From positions 1 through 22,188 of the forward strand of contig CAAENH010000099.1 of NCBI GenBank assembly GCA_900757295.1: a stretch of DNA of 22,188 nucleotides. The letters run 5' to 3'. Made by a program: the position numbers and the translations under genes. Below, one piece after another: positions 1 to 6,616 of this stretch (the stretch's first letter is position 1; each line of letters starts with the position of its first letter). Source of the DNA: Bacilli bacterium. Its GTDB lineage: Bacteria > Bacillota_I > Bacilli_A > RF39 > UBA660. The notes under the pieces are model-generated. The model was not told where the DNA came from. It searched no databases and saw only the letters and a list, made by a program, of their open reading frames with translations.

Positions 1-908
1 TGTTTAATAACTTTATGGGCATAAAATATGTTGTAAGTAAAAATAATATAAAAAATTATAAATTGATAAAACGAGAAAATGATAATAAGTTATATTATAA
101 TGATCAAGCTTTTCCCTTATTATATACTACTTCTAACGTTGGCTCTTATAAAACTTATAAGCAAAAAGAGTTTCCTTATAATCTAGAATATATGTTATTT
201 AATCCTGTTGTAAATATAAATGAAAATATAGATTATCAAAGTAATATAAAAGAATTATCTTTGAATTTAAATGATGAATATGATTTAGATATAAAAAAAG
301 ATAAACAAGATTATGTATATAAATTAAATGAAACTATAAAAGATAAAATCCTAATTATTTCTTTTGATATGAATTACAGTGATACTTGTAGTAATCAAGA
401 TACAACTGTAACTATTAATGGCGTGAAAAATAAGCTTACTTGTAAAGAATGGCGCTATTATAATCAAAATAAGAATTTTAAATATGTTATTTCTAATTTT
501 GATAGTTTAGATAAATTAAAAATAACACTGACAAAAGGTAGATATAAAATTAGTAATATAAAAGCTTATATAATTAATAATACGATGAAAAAATATACAT
601 CTTTAGATAATATTAAAGTAAATCAAAAAAATAGCACAATAACAGCTAGTACTGATTTAAAAAACAACGGTTATGTTATTACCAGTGTTCCATATGATGA
701 AGGGCTTGAAGTTTATATAGACAATAAAAAATGTGAAATAGAAAAAGTTAATACAGCATTTTTAGGATTTAAAATTAATAAAGGAAAGCATATAATAAGA
801 ATAAAATATAAAAGTCCATTATTAAACTATGGATATATATTATCTGGTTGCGGTTTAATAGCACTGATTACATTATTTATATTTGAACATAGAAAAAATA
901 ATACTTAA
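1..908 (+). CDS. YfhO-family membrane protein, C-terminal part (5' truncated by window edge)
   Basis: The reading frame is open from the first complete codon at position 3, so the first visible ATG (15) is probably internal and the gene starts outside the window. About 300 residues remain. They begin with a GIKYVV segment like the post-membrane 'N-x-x-GVKYVI' region of YfhO proteins, continue as a long extracytoplasmic beta-rich region, and end with one hydrophobic segment (YGYILSGCGLIALITLFIF) and a short basic tail. YfhO proteins are large polytopic membrane proteins with a glycosyltransferase-C-like fold, linked in Bacillus and related bacteria to glycosylation of cell-wall polymers. The final membrane helix after an outside domain fits that family. 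No terminator is obvious after the stop; the convergent tmcAL gene ends 7 bases away. The family call rests on remembered resemblance of the C-terminal region only. Confidence 0.6.
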   Translation, partial: FNNFMGIKYVVSKNNIKNYKLIKRENDNKLYYNDQAFPLLYTTSNVGSYKTYKQKEFPYNLEYMLFNPVVNINENIDYQSNIKELSLNLNDEYDLDIKKDKQDYVYKLNETIKDKILIISFDMNYSDTCSNQDTTVTINGVKNKLTCKEWRYYNQNKNFKYVISNFDSLDKLKITLTKGRYKISNIKAYIINNTMKKYTSLDNIKVNQKNSTITASTDLKNNGYVITSVPYDEGLEVYIDNKKCEIEKVNTAFLGFKINKGKHIIRIKYKSPLLNYGYILSGCGLIALITLFIFEHRKNNT

Positions 909-915
909 TTTTGTA

Positions 916-2025
916 TTATTTTTTTATAGGTTTATTTTTTATTTCAAAATCTCTTGCTTGACTATCAGTAATTAAATCATATAATATTACAGCATTATGT
1001 TCTATTTTATAAGTAGTGCTTTCTTTTTCTGGTTTAAGAGGGATTGTAATATTTTTTTTAATTTTATTTAAATAATTTTGACCATTATGATTAAAACCTA
1101 ATATTTTTATGTATTGAATAGTAGTTAAATTAACATTCTTTTTAAAATCTAGTAAAATATGAATTAACATTCTTTTTAATTTGTTGTAAGTATATCTTTT
1201 TGATTTTATATGAGTAATAAAATCATCTATATTTTTTGCATTATTTATTTCTTTTTTAAGCTTGTTTTCAATTCCTTCATCAACATCTAAATAAATATTT
1301 AAATTGTCACAAGTATTAATTTTATATTTGAATAATGAAAATAAAAGCTTATAGTTAATTGTTAATATTTTATTTTGAGATGAAGATGGTAGATAAGTAC
1401 TTATATCTAAATTATCTTTGATTTTATTTCTAATATTTGAAGCACTAATTATGGTATTATTACTTTTAATATCATGATAATCATTAGTTCTTTTAATGCA
1501 TTCAAATTCGATATTGCTATTAATTTGCTTAATAGCTTTAATATAAGAGATTGCTAATAAATCATTAGGGTTATTATAATTAAATTTGATATTTAGTGTT
1601 TTAGCAAGCGCAGTAGGATAGTTTAAACCTGATTTTAAATATTCTTTAATAGAATCTTGATGATTATTTTTTAATTGTTCATCAGCAATGTTTTCTAATA
1701 TTTTGATATTATTAGATTCACTGCCAAAAATAATTTTATCAACTTTAAAATAGTTTAATATTTCTATAGAATGATATGCAAATTTATCGGCAGATTGTGT
1801 GCCAAAAATTGCTGGTAATTCTAAAACTAAATCAATATTATTATCTAAAGCTATTTCAGTTTTAGATTGTTTGCTTAAAATACTTGCTTCTCCTCGTTGC
1901 ATAAAATAACCATTTACTACTAAAATTATTATTGAGTCTTTATATAATTGCTTTATTTTATTTATATGATATAAATGACCATTATGAAATGGATTGTATT
2001 CACATATTATGCCGATTACTTGCAT
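916..2025 (-). CDS. tmcAL: tRNA(Met) cytidine acetate ligase TmcAL (YlbM family)
   Basis: The product has 369 residues, close to the family's roughly 400. TmcAL makes N4-acetylcytidine at the wobble position (C34) of elongator tRNA-Met, using acetate and ATP. The N-terminus has the nucleotidyltransferase signature GIICEYNPFHNGH (residues 5-17, HxGH-type nucleotide site), then QRGEAS (43-48), LELP (68-71), GSES (101-104), NDLLAISYIKA (154-164) and an ISAS motif (193-196). I chose the ATG at 2023-2025 because a GGTG ribosome-binding site lies just upstream (2032-2035 on the plus strand). A TTG at 2037 in the same frame would put that site inside the coding sequence. The gene diverges from ylbN-rpmF, whereas in B. 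subtilis ylbM, ylbN and rpmF point the same way, so a small inversion separates them here. Confidence 0.9.
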   Translation of the reverse strand: MQVIGIICEYNPFHNGHLYHINKIKQLYKDSIIILVVNGYFMQRGEASILSKQSKTEIALDNNIDLVLELPAIFGTQSADKFAYHSIEILNYFKVDKIIFGSESNNIKILENIADEQLKNNHQDSIKEYLKSGLNYPTALAKTLNIKFNYNNPNDLLAISYIKAIKQINSNIEFECIKRTNDYHDIKSNNTIISASNIRNKIKDNLDISTYLPSSSQNKILTINYKLLFSLFKYKINTCDNLNIYLDVDEGIENKLKKEINNAKNIDDFITHIKSKRYTYNKLKRMLIHILLDFKKNVNLTTIQYIKILGFNHNGQNYLNKIKKNITIPLKPEKESTTYKIEHNAVILYDLITDSQARDFEIKNKPIKK

Positions 2026-2054
2026 ACTAATCACCAAATTTAGTTTAACATTAT

Positions 2055-2083
2055 TTGCAAAAAAGATAAATACTTAGTATAAT
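2055..2083 (+). promoter_or_regulatory. Sigma-A-type promoter for ylbN-rpmF
   Basis: A -35 box TTGCAA (2055-2060) and a perfect -10 box TATAAT (2078-2083) are separated by 17 bases. Transcription would start near 2090, giving a leader of only about 10 bases before the ATG at 2101. Confidence 0.75.
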
Positions 2084-2100
2084 TAGAGCAGGTGATAAAT

Positions 2101-2583
2101 ATGGATATTGAGTTAAGTAAATTATCTAGTGCCAAATATAATGTAGACCAAGATATCTCTTTTAATGAAGATGTTTATAAAGATACAGAGATAAAAGGAT
2201 TAAAAAATATTCATGTTAATGGAACAATTAATTTTGATTTTGAAGATAATTTAATTATTAATTTAAAATTAACTGGCATAATGATGCTAATTGACTCTTA
2301 TACATTAAATTTAGTTGATTATAAATTTTCTTGTGATATTGATGAAAGTATTGATAATAAAGAGTTAAATTTACTAAAAGTTGTAAAAAATAATGAAAAT
2401 ATACTTGATATTAGTAACATTTTATGGCAAAATATTGTATTGGAGGTCCCAATAAGTTATACTTTAGAAAAAGATCATAGTAATATTAAAGGTGAAGGTT
2501 GGGAACTAGTAGATGAAAAGAAAGAAAAAATCGATCCTAGATTAGCTAAGTTAGCTGAGCTACTTGAGGAAGGGAAGGAGTGA
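2101..2583 (+). CDS. ylbN: DUF177 family protein (YceD/YlbN)
   Basis: The product has 160 residues and matches the DUF177/YceD family, which is almost always encoded directly upstream of rpmF. The family is associated with 23S rRNA or large-subunit assembly in plants and bacteria, but its biochemical role here is unknown. It has a beta-rich core, a hydrophobic stretch near residues 57-67 ([11 protein letters not shown]), and the typical C-terminal pattern of an acidic region followed by [18 protein letters not shown]. The start is the ATG at 2101, preceded by AGGTG; the in-frame GTG at 2092 lies inside that ribosome-binding site. The stop is TGA (2581-2583). The AAGGAG ribosome-binding site of rpmF lies inside the last codons, so the two genes are co-transcribed. 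Confidence 0.85.
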   Translation: MDIELSKLSSAKYNVDQDISFNEDVYKDTEIKGLKNIHVNGTINFDFEDNLIINLKLTGIMMLIDSYTLNLVDYKFSCDIDESIDNKELNLLKVVKNNENILDISNILWQNIVLEVPISYTLEKDHSNIKGEGWELVDEKKEKIDPRLAKLAELLEEGKE

Positions 2584-2587
2584 TTTT

Positions 2588-2782
2588 ATGGCAGTTCCAT
2601 TTAGAAGAACAAGTAAGACTAAAAAAAGAATGCGTCGTACTCATTTAAAGAAAGAAGTAGGAGCAATTAGCACATGTCCTAAATGTGGAGAAACTTTAAG
2701 ACCTCATCGTGCATGTTCTAAATGCGGTTATTATAAAGGTAAAGAAGTTATTAAACAACAAACTGAAGAAACTGAAAAATAG
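2588..2782 (+). CDS. rpmF: 50S ribosomal protein L32
   Basis: The product has 64 residues and starts [20 protein letters not shown], the classic L32 N-terminus. It has an intact zinc ribbon: C30, C33, C43 and C46 (CPKCG and CSKCG). This is the zinc-binding form, not the Cys-less form made under zinc limitation. The start at 2588 is set by AAGGAG (2575-2580) and by family conservation; an in-frame upstream ATG at 2564 lies inside ylbN. It is the second gene of the ylbN-rpmF unit and ends in a terminator whose stem includes the stop codon. Confidence 0.97.
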   Translation: MAVPFRRTSKTKKRMRRTHLKKEVGAISTCPKCGETLRPHRACSKCGYYKGKEVIKQQTEETEK

Positions 2783-2804
2783 TCATATCTCATGACTATT
2801 TTTT
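2780..2804 (+). terminator. Intrinsic terminator of ylbN-rpmF
   Basis: TAGTCAT (2780-2786) pairs with ATGACTA (2792-2798) around a 5-base loop, followed by six T. The stem begins at the rpmF stop codon. Confidence 0.85.
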
Positions 2805-2845
2805 ATATTATAAAAGTTGATTATTTGTAAATATTATTGTATATT

Positions 2846-2963
2846 AAAAAAGGCTTAACTATATTGTTGAGCAATCTTATTTTAAACTCATATTTAATAT
2901 GAGTTTTTTAATACCCAAAACCCCTTTTGTGTGATTGATATAAAACGCTCTACAGCTAAGCCT
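2846..2963 (-). ncRNA. Candidate structured small RNA, about 118 nt, unrecognised family
   Basis: A strong minus-strand promoter (2970-2997) predicts a start at about 2963. The predicted 5' end AGGCTTAGC (2963-2955) is complementary to GTTAAGCCT (2859-2851; nine pairs, one G-U) at the 3' end, and six T follow that 3' arm at once (2851-2846), so the closing helix itself looks like the terminator. Just inside, TGTAGAGC (2954-2947) can pair with GCTCAACA (2872-2865) with one mismatch. The interior holds two hairpins: one of seven pairs and one mismatch, capped by GGGG (about 2909-2928), and a perfect 10-bp stem with a 3-base loop (2884-2906). No coding potential or ribosome-binding site is visible. 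I looked for SRP, 6S, RNase P and tmRNA hallmarks and found none. It lies between rpmF and ylbD with nothing downstream on its strand, so it looks like a free-standing RNA, not a leader. Confidence 0.55.
2884..2909 (+). terminator. Hairpin with T-run, possible backup terminator on the plus strand
   Basis: AAACTCATAT (2884-2893) and ATATGAGTTT (2897-2906) form a perfect 10-bp stem followed on the plus strand by T to 2909. It could catch read-through from rpmF. The same sequence is an internal hairpin of the candidate minus-strand RNA, and only one of the two roles may be real. Confidence 0.4.
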
Positions 2964-2969
2964 GAAATA

Positions 2970-2997
2970 ATTATAACATAATTTTTACATATTGCAA
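2970..2997 (-). promoter_or_regulatory. Sigma-A-type extended -10 promoter of the minus-strand RNA
   Basis: Reading the minus strand, TTGCAA (2997-2992) is followed by 16 bases and then TATAAT (2975-2970), with a TGT extended -10 element directly before it. The predicted start (about 2963) coincides with the first base of the RNA's closing helix. Confidence 0.7.
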
Positions 2998-3018
2998 ACA
3001 TATTAATATATTTATAAT
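2992..3018 (+). promoter_or_regulatory. Possible promoter for ylbD-ylbE
   Basis: TTGCAA (2992-2997) is a palindrome and may serve as the -35 box on both strands. On the plus strand a TATAAT (3013-3018) follows, but the spacing is only 15 bases, so this is a weak call. Confidence 0.35.
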
Positions 3019-3047
3019 AATTACATAAAATATATTGGTGATGAAAA

Positions 3048-3398
3048 ATGGATAAAAAAGAGGAATTTAAACGTTTTGCTTCTTTACATCCTAGTTTGAT
3101 TAAACATATAAAAAATAAAAGCATGACTTGGCAAAAGTTTTATGAAATATATGATATCTATGGCGATAATCCAGATGCATGGAGTGAATATATAGAAGAT
3201 AATAGTTCATCAAATAGTATTAAAAATATAAGTGATATAGTAAAAAATGTAGATATGGATTCAATTCAAAAACATATCAATACTGCTCAAAAAGCTTTAG
3301 GATTTATTTCTGATTTAACTACTAAAAATCAAACACCATCAGTTAGTCCTAAAGGGCCACTTAATCCTAGACCATTAAATAAATTTTTTGAGGATTAA
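3048..3398 (+). CDS. ylbD: YlbD-like coat family protein
   Basis: The product has 116 residues. It starts MDKKEEFKRFASLHPSLIKH and continues with MTWQKFYEIYDIYGDNPDAW, the pattern of the YlbD family ('EFKxFVKxHPxLI ... TWQELYExWYLLGEDD'), annotated in Bacillus as a putative spore-coat protein. The middle (about 55-95) is predicted helical and the C-terminus is Pro-rich and low-complexity. A GGTG site precedes the ATG by 7 bases. The downstream YlbE homologue, only 2 bases away, copies the B. subtilis ylbD-ylbE order and supports the call. The family is also found in bacteria that do not form spores, so a coat role here is not established. Confidence 0.75.
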   Translation: MDKKEEFKRFASLHPSLIKHIKNKSMTWQKFYEIYDIYGDNPDAWSEYIEDNSSSNSIKNISDIVKNVDMDSIQKHINTAQKALGFISDLTTKNQTPSVSPKGPLNPRPLNKFFED

Positions 3399-3400
3399 AT

Positions 3401-3622
3401 ATGCAAAAGAGTTTACAAATAAAATTAAATGAAAATCCTAAAATGAAAGAATATTTAAAATTAAATTCTAATTGGTATAAAGATTTAAATAGATCGGTAA
3501 CTAATTATAAAAATTTTGAACAAACTATGAAAGATATATATAAACTAAGAACTACTGATAAAATAAATGATGCTTTAGAAAATATTGATTTGATAAGTAG
3601 TGTCTTAAATGTAATTAAGTAA
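3401..3622 (+). CDS. ylbE: YlbE-like protein
   Basis: The product has 73 residues: QIKLNENPKMKEYLKLNSNWYKDLNRSVTNYKNFEQTMKD is shared in pattern with YlbE ('yIxxNxeLkxFIRxxPxWYRxLsRxP..l..fE..A..fy'). It is soluble, helical and has no cysteine. The function of this family is unknown. Its start follows the ylbD stop by 2 bases, with a GAGG ribosome-binding site inside the end of ylbD, so the pair is translated from one message. The Trp-Tyr pair and the C-terminal hydrophobic helix (IDLISSVLNVIK) are retained. Confidence 0.75.
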   Translation: MQKSLQIKLNENPKMKEYLKLNSNWYKDLNRSVTNYKNFEQTMKDIYKLRTTDKINDALENIDLISSVLNVIK

Positions 3623-3651
3623 TTGATTTATCTTTTTTCATGTTATATAAT
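3623..3651 (+). promoter_or_regulatory. Sigma-A-type promoter for the pilin-like gene
   Basis: TTGATT (3623-3628), 17 bases, TATAAT (3646-3651). It begins at the ylbE stop codon; transcription would start near 3658, just before the GGGAGA ribosome-binding site. Confidence 0.75.
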
Positions 3652-3675
3652 TGTAACATAGGGAGAGATCAATTT

Positions 3676-4101
3676 ATGAAGAATATTAATATACTTAATA
3701 AAAAAGGTTTTACTTTGATAGAATTACTTGCTGTTATAGTTATACTTGCAATATTAATGCTACTAGCTACACCAAGTGTACTTAAAATAATGAATAATGC
3801 TCAAAAGAGTGCTTTTGAAACAGAAGCTGCAACAATATTAAGTGCGGCTAAAACACAGTATGCTGCTGATGCAGGGACTACAGATGGAAGTAAAAATTGT
3901 TATGATAAAAGCACTTTAACTACTATTGATAAGAATTTTAGTGGAAAAGCATCTTTTAAGGTTGTTATTGAGGAAGTTGATGGTAAACTTACATACAAGG
4001 TTTCATATACAGATGGAAAATATAATGTTTCAGATAGTAATGGTGAAAAGAAAGCTTCGGAGGTTAACGGAGATGTTTCTTATTCATGTAATACTAAATA
4101 A
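3676..4101 (+). CDS. Type IV pilin-like prepilin (canonical N-methylation motif)
   Basis: The product has 141 residues. A 11-residue leader (MKNINILNKKG) is followed by FTLIELLAVIVILAILMLL: cleavage after G11 leaves Phe+1 and Glu+5, as expected for substrates of the prepilin peptidase. The rest is a short globular domain with Cys75 and Cys138, which could form a C-terminal disulphide loop like the pilin D-region. The start is the ATG at 3676, about 8 bases after GGGAGA; an in-frame ATG at 3640 overlaps the -10 box and cannot be used from this promoter. It is monocistronic, with its own promoter and terminator. It resembles ComGC-type competence pilins and minor pilins alike. No assembly ATPase, inner-membrane protein or prepilin peptidase lies in the window. 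Confidence 0.8.
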   Translation: MKNINILNKKGFTLIELLAVIVILAILMLLATPSVLKIMNNAQKSAFETEAATILSAAKTQYAADAGTTDGSKNCYDKSTLTTIDKNFSGKASFKVVIEEVDGKLTYKVSYTDGKYNVSDSNGEKKASEVNGDVSYSCNTK

Positions 4102-4109
4102 TTTTCATT

Positions 4110-4132
4110 CAAGTGTAAAAGCTTGTTTTTTT
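4110..4132 (+). terminator. Intrinsic terminator of the pilin-like gene
   Basis: CAAGT (4110-4114) pairs with GCTTG (4121-4125) around GTAAAA, followed by a run of eight T. Confidence 0.65.
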
Positions 4133-4154
4133 ATTTTCTAAAATATAGAAAAGA

Positions 4155-4163
4155 TGGTATACT
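4155..4163 (+). promoter_or_regulatory. Extended -10 element upstream of the zinc-ribbon gene
   Basis: TGG followed by TATACT (4158-4163) makes an extended -10 box about 30 bases before the ATG. No convincing -35 box is present in the T-rich sequence above it. Confidence 0.4.
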
Positions 4164-4194
4164 AATATAGTAATAATAATATAGGAGTGATAAT

Positions 4195-4923
4195 ATGTTA
4201 TGCCCTAGATGTAATAGTGAGAATGAACTAGGAGAAAAATTCTGTCGTTTTTGTGGAGCACCATTAATAGATACGGAATTATTTTTAGATCCTAAAGAAC
4301 AAAAAAGAAGAGAAAAAAATCGTAAAAAACAACAACGATTAAAAGAAAAAGATGAACAAGCGAGAAGAAATGCTACAGCTATGGTTCAAAATAATGGCAC
4401 TGTTCCAAAAAGAACTTATTCTTTAATTGAAAAGGCATATCAAAGAGATTATACAAGAATTATACTTAGTTTAGCTAAATCTATAATTATATTGGTTATT
4501 CTTTTGGCAGCTATATATTTTATATTTTCATTTGTATCTGTAAAATATGCAGAATCAACGCACAATTATAGTGTAAGTGGTAATGATATTCCGTCACTTA
4601 ATTATGTTGTTGGTGATCGAAGCATAAAGAAAGTTAAATATAGTTTTGATAATCATATATTTAAGACACAGTATATTTTTGAAAATATAAGTAATCCTAC
4701 AAATGATATTTTAAAATATACTGCTTATCTAACAAGTAATAATAAATACCAAATAATTAAAGATTTTGATCCTTCATTAGAAAATGGTAATGCTAAGTTA
4801 GCAGTAAAATCAGTGAGTACTTTTGAAGATATGATTGTTCTAGAAATTAATTGGACAAAAAATAGTTATTCTATAATAGTTTATAAGGAAAAAAGTACAT
4901 TAGAAAATTCAACTAATAATTAG
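4195..4923 (+). CDS. Zinc-ribbon, single-pass membrane protein of unknown function
   Basis: The product has 242 residues in three parts. Residues 3-21 are a zinc ribbon (CPRC ... FCRFCG; C3, C6, C17, C20). Residues 32-60 are a highly charged Lys/Arg/Glu/Gln helix, probably cytoplasmic and coiled-coil-like. A single transmembrane helix (about 89-113) is followed by an outside domain of about 130 residues with no recognised motif. Zinc-ribbon plus transmembrane plus outside-domain proteins are common in low-GC Gram-positives, but this outside domain is not familiar to me. AGGAG precedes the ATG by 7 bases. The gene is flanked by terminators, so it is a single-gene unit between a pilin-like gene and a lipoprotein gene. 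Confidence 0.65.
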   Translation: MLCPRCNSENELGEKFCRFCGAPLIDTELFLDPKEQKRREKNRKKQQRLKEKDEQARRNATAMVQNNGTVPKRTYSLIEKAYQRDYTRIILSLAKSIIILVILLAAIYFIFSFVSVKYAESTHNYSVSGNDIPSLNYVVGDRSIKKVKYSFDNHIFKTQYIFENISNPTNDILKYTAYLTSNNKYQIIKDFDPSLENGNAKLAVKSVSTFEDMIVLEINWTKNSYSIIVYKEKSTLENSTNN

Positions 4924-4937
4924 TTTGAATTTTTTTA
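4905..4937 (+). terminator. Intrinsic terminator overlapping the end of the zinc-ribbon gene
   Basis: The last codons (AAATTCAACTA, 4905-4915) pair with TAGTTTGAATTT (4921-4932) with one bulged base, followed by a T-run. The stop codon forms part of the stem. Confidence 0.65.
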
Positions 4938-4938
4938 T

Positions 4939-4966
4939 TTGACATTTATTATTAAATGAGTATAAT
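4939..4966 (+). promoter_or_regulatory. Consensus sigma-A promoter of the lipoprotein gene
   Basis: TTGACA (4939-4944) and TATAAT (4961-4966) are both perfect and 16 bases apart. They lie directly after the T-run of the preceding terminator. Confidence 0.85.
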
Positions 4967-4993
4967 AATTTTCCCAATTTATATGGAGGCGTT

Positions 4994-5647
4994 ATGAAAA
5001 TTAATATAAATAAGTTTTGGGCTTTTTTAACAACTTTTACTTTAGTGGGTACGATGAGCGGATGCTATAAAACAAATAAGAATAATTATAATAATATTAA
5101 TAAACCGGAGGTTACTACCTCTTATCGAAATATAGAAAATAGTATTAATGTAGAAAATGAGAACTTTGGAGTTATCGCTAAATATAATTTTGATCCAGTT
5201 CAAAGTGGAAAATGGTATATTTCAGATGATAAGATTTGCCAATTAATTGTAAAAATTGAAAACTCAAATAGTAAAGTTTATCTAGATAGTATTGGTATAA
5301 CCGTGAACTTATTATCTTGTTTTAATGATTTTGATAATGTAGTTCAAGATACCATTAATATTAATGCTGATAATTACTTATTTAATGCAGAAGAGTATAC
5401 ATGTACTTTCAATATAAATGGTTTAGATGCTAACTTATTTGCAAATCCTAATTTTGATGTATCTTCTATTGATTTAGAACAACTAATTCAAAGGTACCAA
5501 ATAATTGGTAATCATATTGAAATAAAATATAATTTAAAAATTGAAAAAGAAAATGAAATTGATACTATTGTAGTTGAAGATAACTTATTAATTAATGCTG
5601 ATAAATACGAAATAAATAATTCTAATACAAGAAAATTAGTAAAGTAA
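4994..5647 (+). CDS. Secreted lipoprotein of unknown function
   Basis: The product has 217 residues. A short basic N-terminus (MKININK), a hydrophobic core and the lipobox TMSGC predict cleavage before Cys24 and lipid attachment to the outer face of the membrane. An Asn-rich linker (about 27-52) is followed by a beta-rich domain with Cys residues near positions 76, 104 and 132. I do not recognise the domain. The pattern of short strands (GVIAKYNFDPVQSGKWYISDD, then KVYLDSIGITVNL) suggests an immunoglobulin-like or similar beta sandwich, which is inference only. GGAGG lies 5 bases before the ATG. With a perfect promoter and strong ribosome-binding site it is probably well expressed. Confidence 0.75.
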   Translation: MKININKFWAFLTTFTLVGTMSGCYKTNKNNYNNINKPEVTTSYRNIENSINVENENFGVIAKYNFDPVQSGKWYISDDKICQLIVKIENSNSKVYLDSIGITVNLLSCFNDFDNVVQDTININADNYLFNAEEYTCTFNINGLDANLFANPNFDVSSIDLEQLIQRYQIIGNHIEIKYNLKIEKENEIDTIVVEDNLLINADKYEINNSNTRKLVK

Positions 5648-5662
5648 TTCTTGTATTTTTTT
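5624..5662 (+). terminator. Intrinsic terminator overlapping the lipoprotein gene end
   Basis: AATACAAGAA (5624-5633) pairs with TTCTTGTATT (5648-5657) around a 14-base loop that contains the stop codon, followed by T-rich sequence. Confidence 0.65.
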
Positions 5663-5679
5663 GTATCTTTTGAGATAAT
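5651..5679 (+). promoter_or_regulatory. Possible promoter for nfo
   Basis: TTGTAT (5651-5656), 17 bases, GATAAT (5674-5679) with TGA just before it as an extended -10. The -35 region overlaps the 3' arm of the preceding terminator. Confidence 0.4.
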
Positions 5680-5695
5680 TTTTAGGGTGGTAAAA

Positions 5696-6607
5696 ATGTT
5701 AATTATAGGATCTCATGTGTCTTTTAAAAATAATCAATTATATGGTAGTTTAAAAGAAGCATTAGAATATGGTGCAAATACATTTATGTTTTATACTGGT
5801 GCACCAACAAATACAGTAAGAAAAGAAATAAATGATAGTTTAACAATGGATGCATATGAACTTATGAATCAAAATGATATTAAATTAGCAAATATTGTTT
5901 GTCATGCCCCATATATTGTTAACTTAGCAAATAGAAATGATGAAGAAAAATATAAATTTAGTGTAAACTTTTTAAAACAAGAAGTTAGCAGATGTGAAGA
6001 ATTAGGAATTACTAAATTAGTTTTACATCCAGGGAGTGCAGTTGCTACAACTAGAGCAAATGGTTTAAAAAATATCATTGATGGGATAAATCAAATTTTA
6101 TATCCAGGGTGTAAAGTAACTATTTTACTTGAAACTATGGCTGGCAAAGGAAATGAACTTGGAATAAATTTAGATGAACTAAAAACAATAATTGATAATA
6201 TTGAAATTAAAGAAAATATTGGAGTTTGTTTAGATACATGTCATTTAAATGATGCTGGTTATGATATGGCGAATTTTGATTTATATTTAGATGATTTTGA
6301 TAAAGAAATAGGCATAGATAAAATAGGATGTATTCATATTAATGATAGTAAAAATCCAATTAATTCTCATAAAGATCGTCACGAGAATATAGGACTTGGA
6401 ACTATTGGTTTTGATAATTTAATTAAAGTAATTTATAACAAACGTCTTGAAAATATTCCTAAAATTTTAGAAACCCCTTATATTGATGATGAAGAAATTT
6501 CAAAAAAACGTGTTTATGCACCGTACAAATTTGAAATAAAAATGATAAAAGATAAAACATTCAATAATAATTTATTAAATGATATTAAAGAGTATTATAA
6601 AAAGTAG
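5696..6607 (+). CDS. nfo: Endonuclease IV (AP endonuclease)
   Basis: The product has 303 residues. Endonuclease IV cuts DNA 5' of abasic sites during base excision repair through a three-zinc centre in a TIM barrel. All nine metal ligands can be placed by motif: H70 (CHAPY), H111 (LHPGS), E146 (LETMAGKGNELG), D180 and H183 (CLDTCH), H214 (IHIND), D227 and H229 (KDRHENIG) and E259 (LETP). The start is the ATG at 5696 giving MLIIGSHVS, the usual N-terminus, preceded by GGGTGG; an in-frame ATG at 5651 lies in the terminator and promoter. The next gene starts 9 bases after the stop, and a DUF2624 gene lies just beyond, an association known from B. subtilis (yqfS-yqfT). Confidence 0.95.
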   Translation: MLIIGSHVSFKNNQLYGSLKEALEYGANTFMFYTGAPTNTVRKEINDSLTMDAYELMNQNDIKLANIVCHAPYIVNLANRNDEEKYKFSVNFLKQEVSRCEELGITKLVLHPGSAVATTRANGLKNIIDGINQILYPGCKVTILLETMAGKGNELGINLDELKTIIDNIEIKENIGVCLDTCHLNDAGYDMANFDLYLDDFDKEIGIDKIGCIHINDSKNPINSHKDRHENIGLGTIGFDNLIKVIYNKRLENIPKILETPYIDDEEISKKRVYAPYKFEIKMIKDKTFNNNLLNDIKEYYKK

Positions 6608-6616
6608 GAGAGATTT

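Noticed and set aside
2894..3124. Minus-strand open frame of 76 codons
   Set aside because: It overlaps the start of ylbD and the candidate RNA promoter, has no ribosome-binding site and no family resemblance.
3926..4141. Second plus-strand open frame inside the pilin-like gene
   Set aside because: Out-of-frame shadow of a gene with a clear prepilin motif; no ribosome-binding site.
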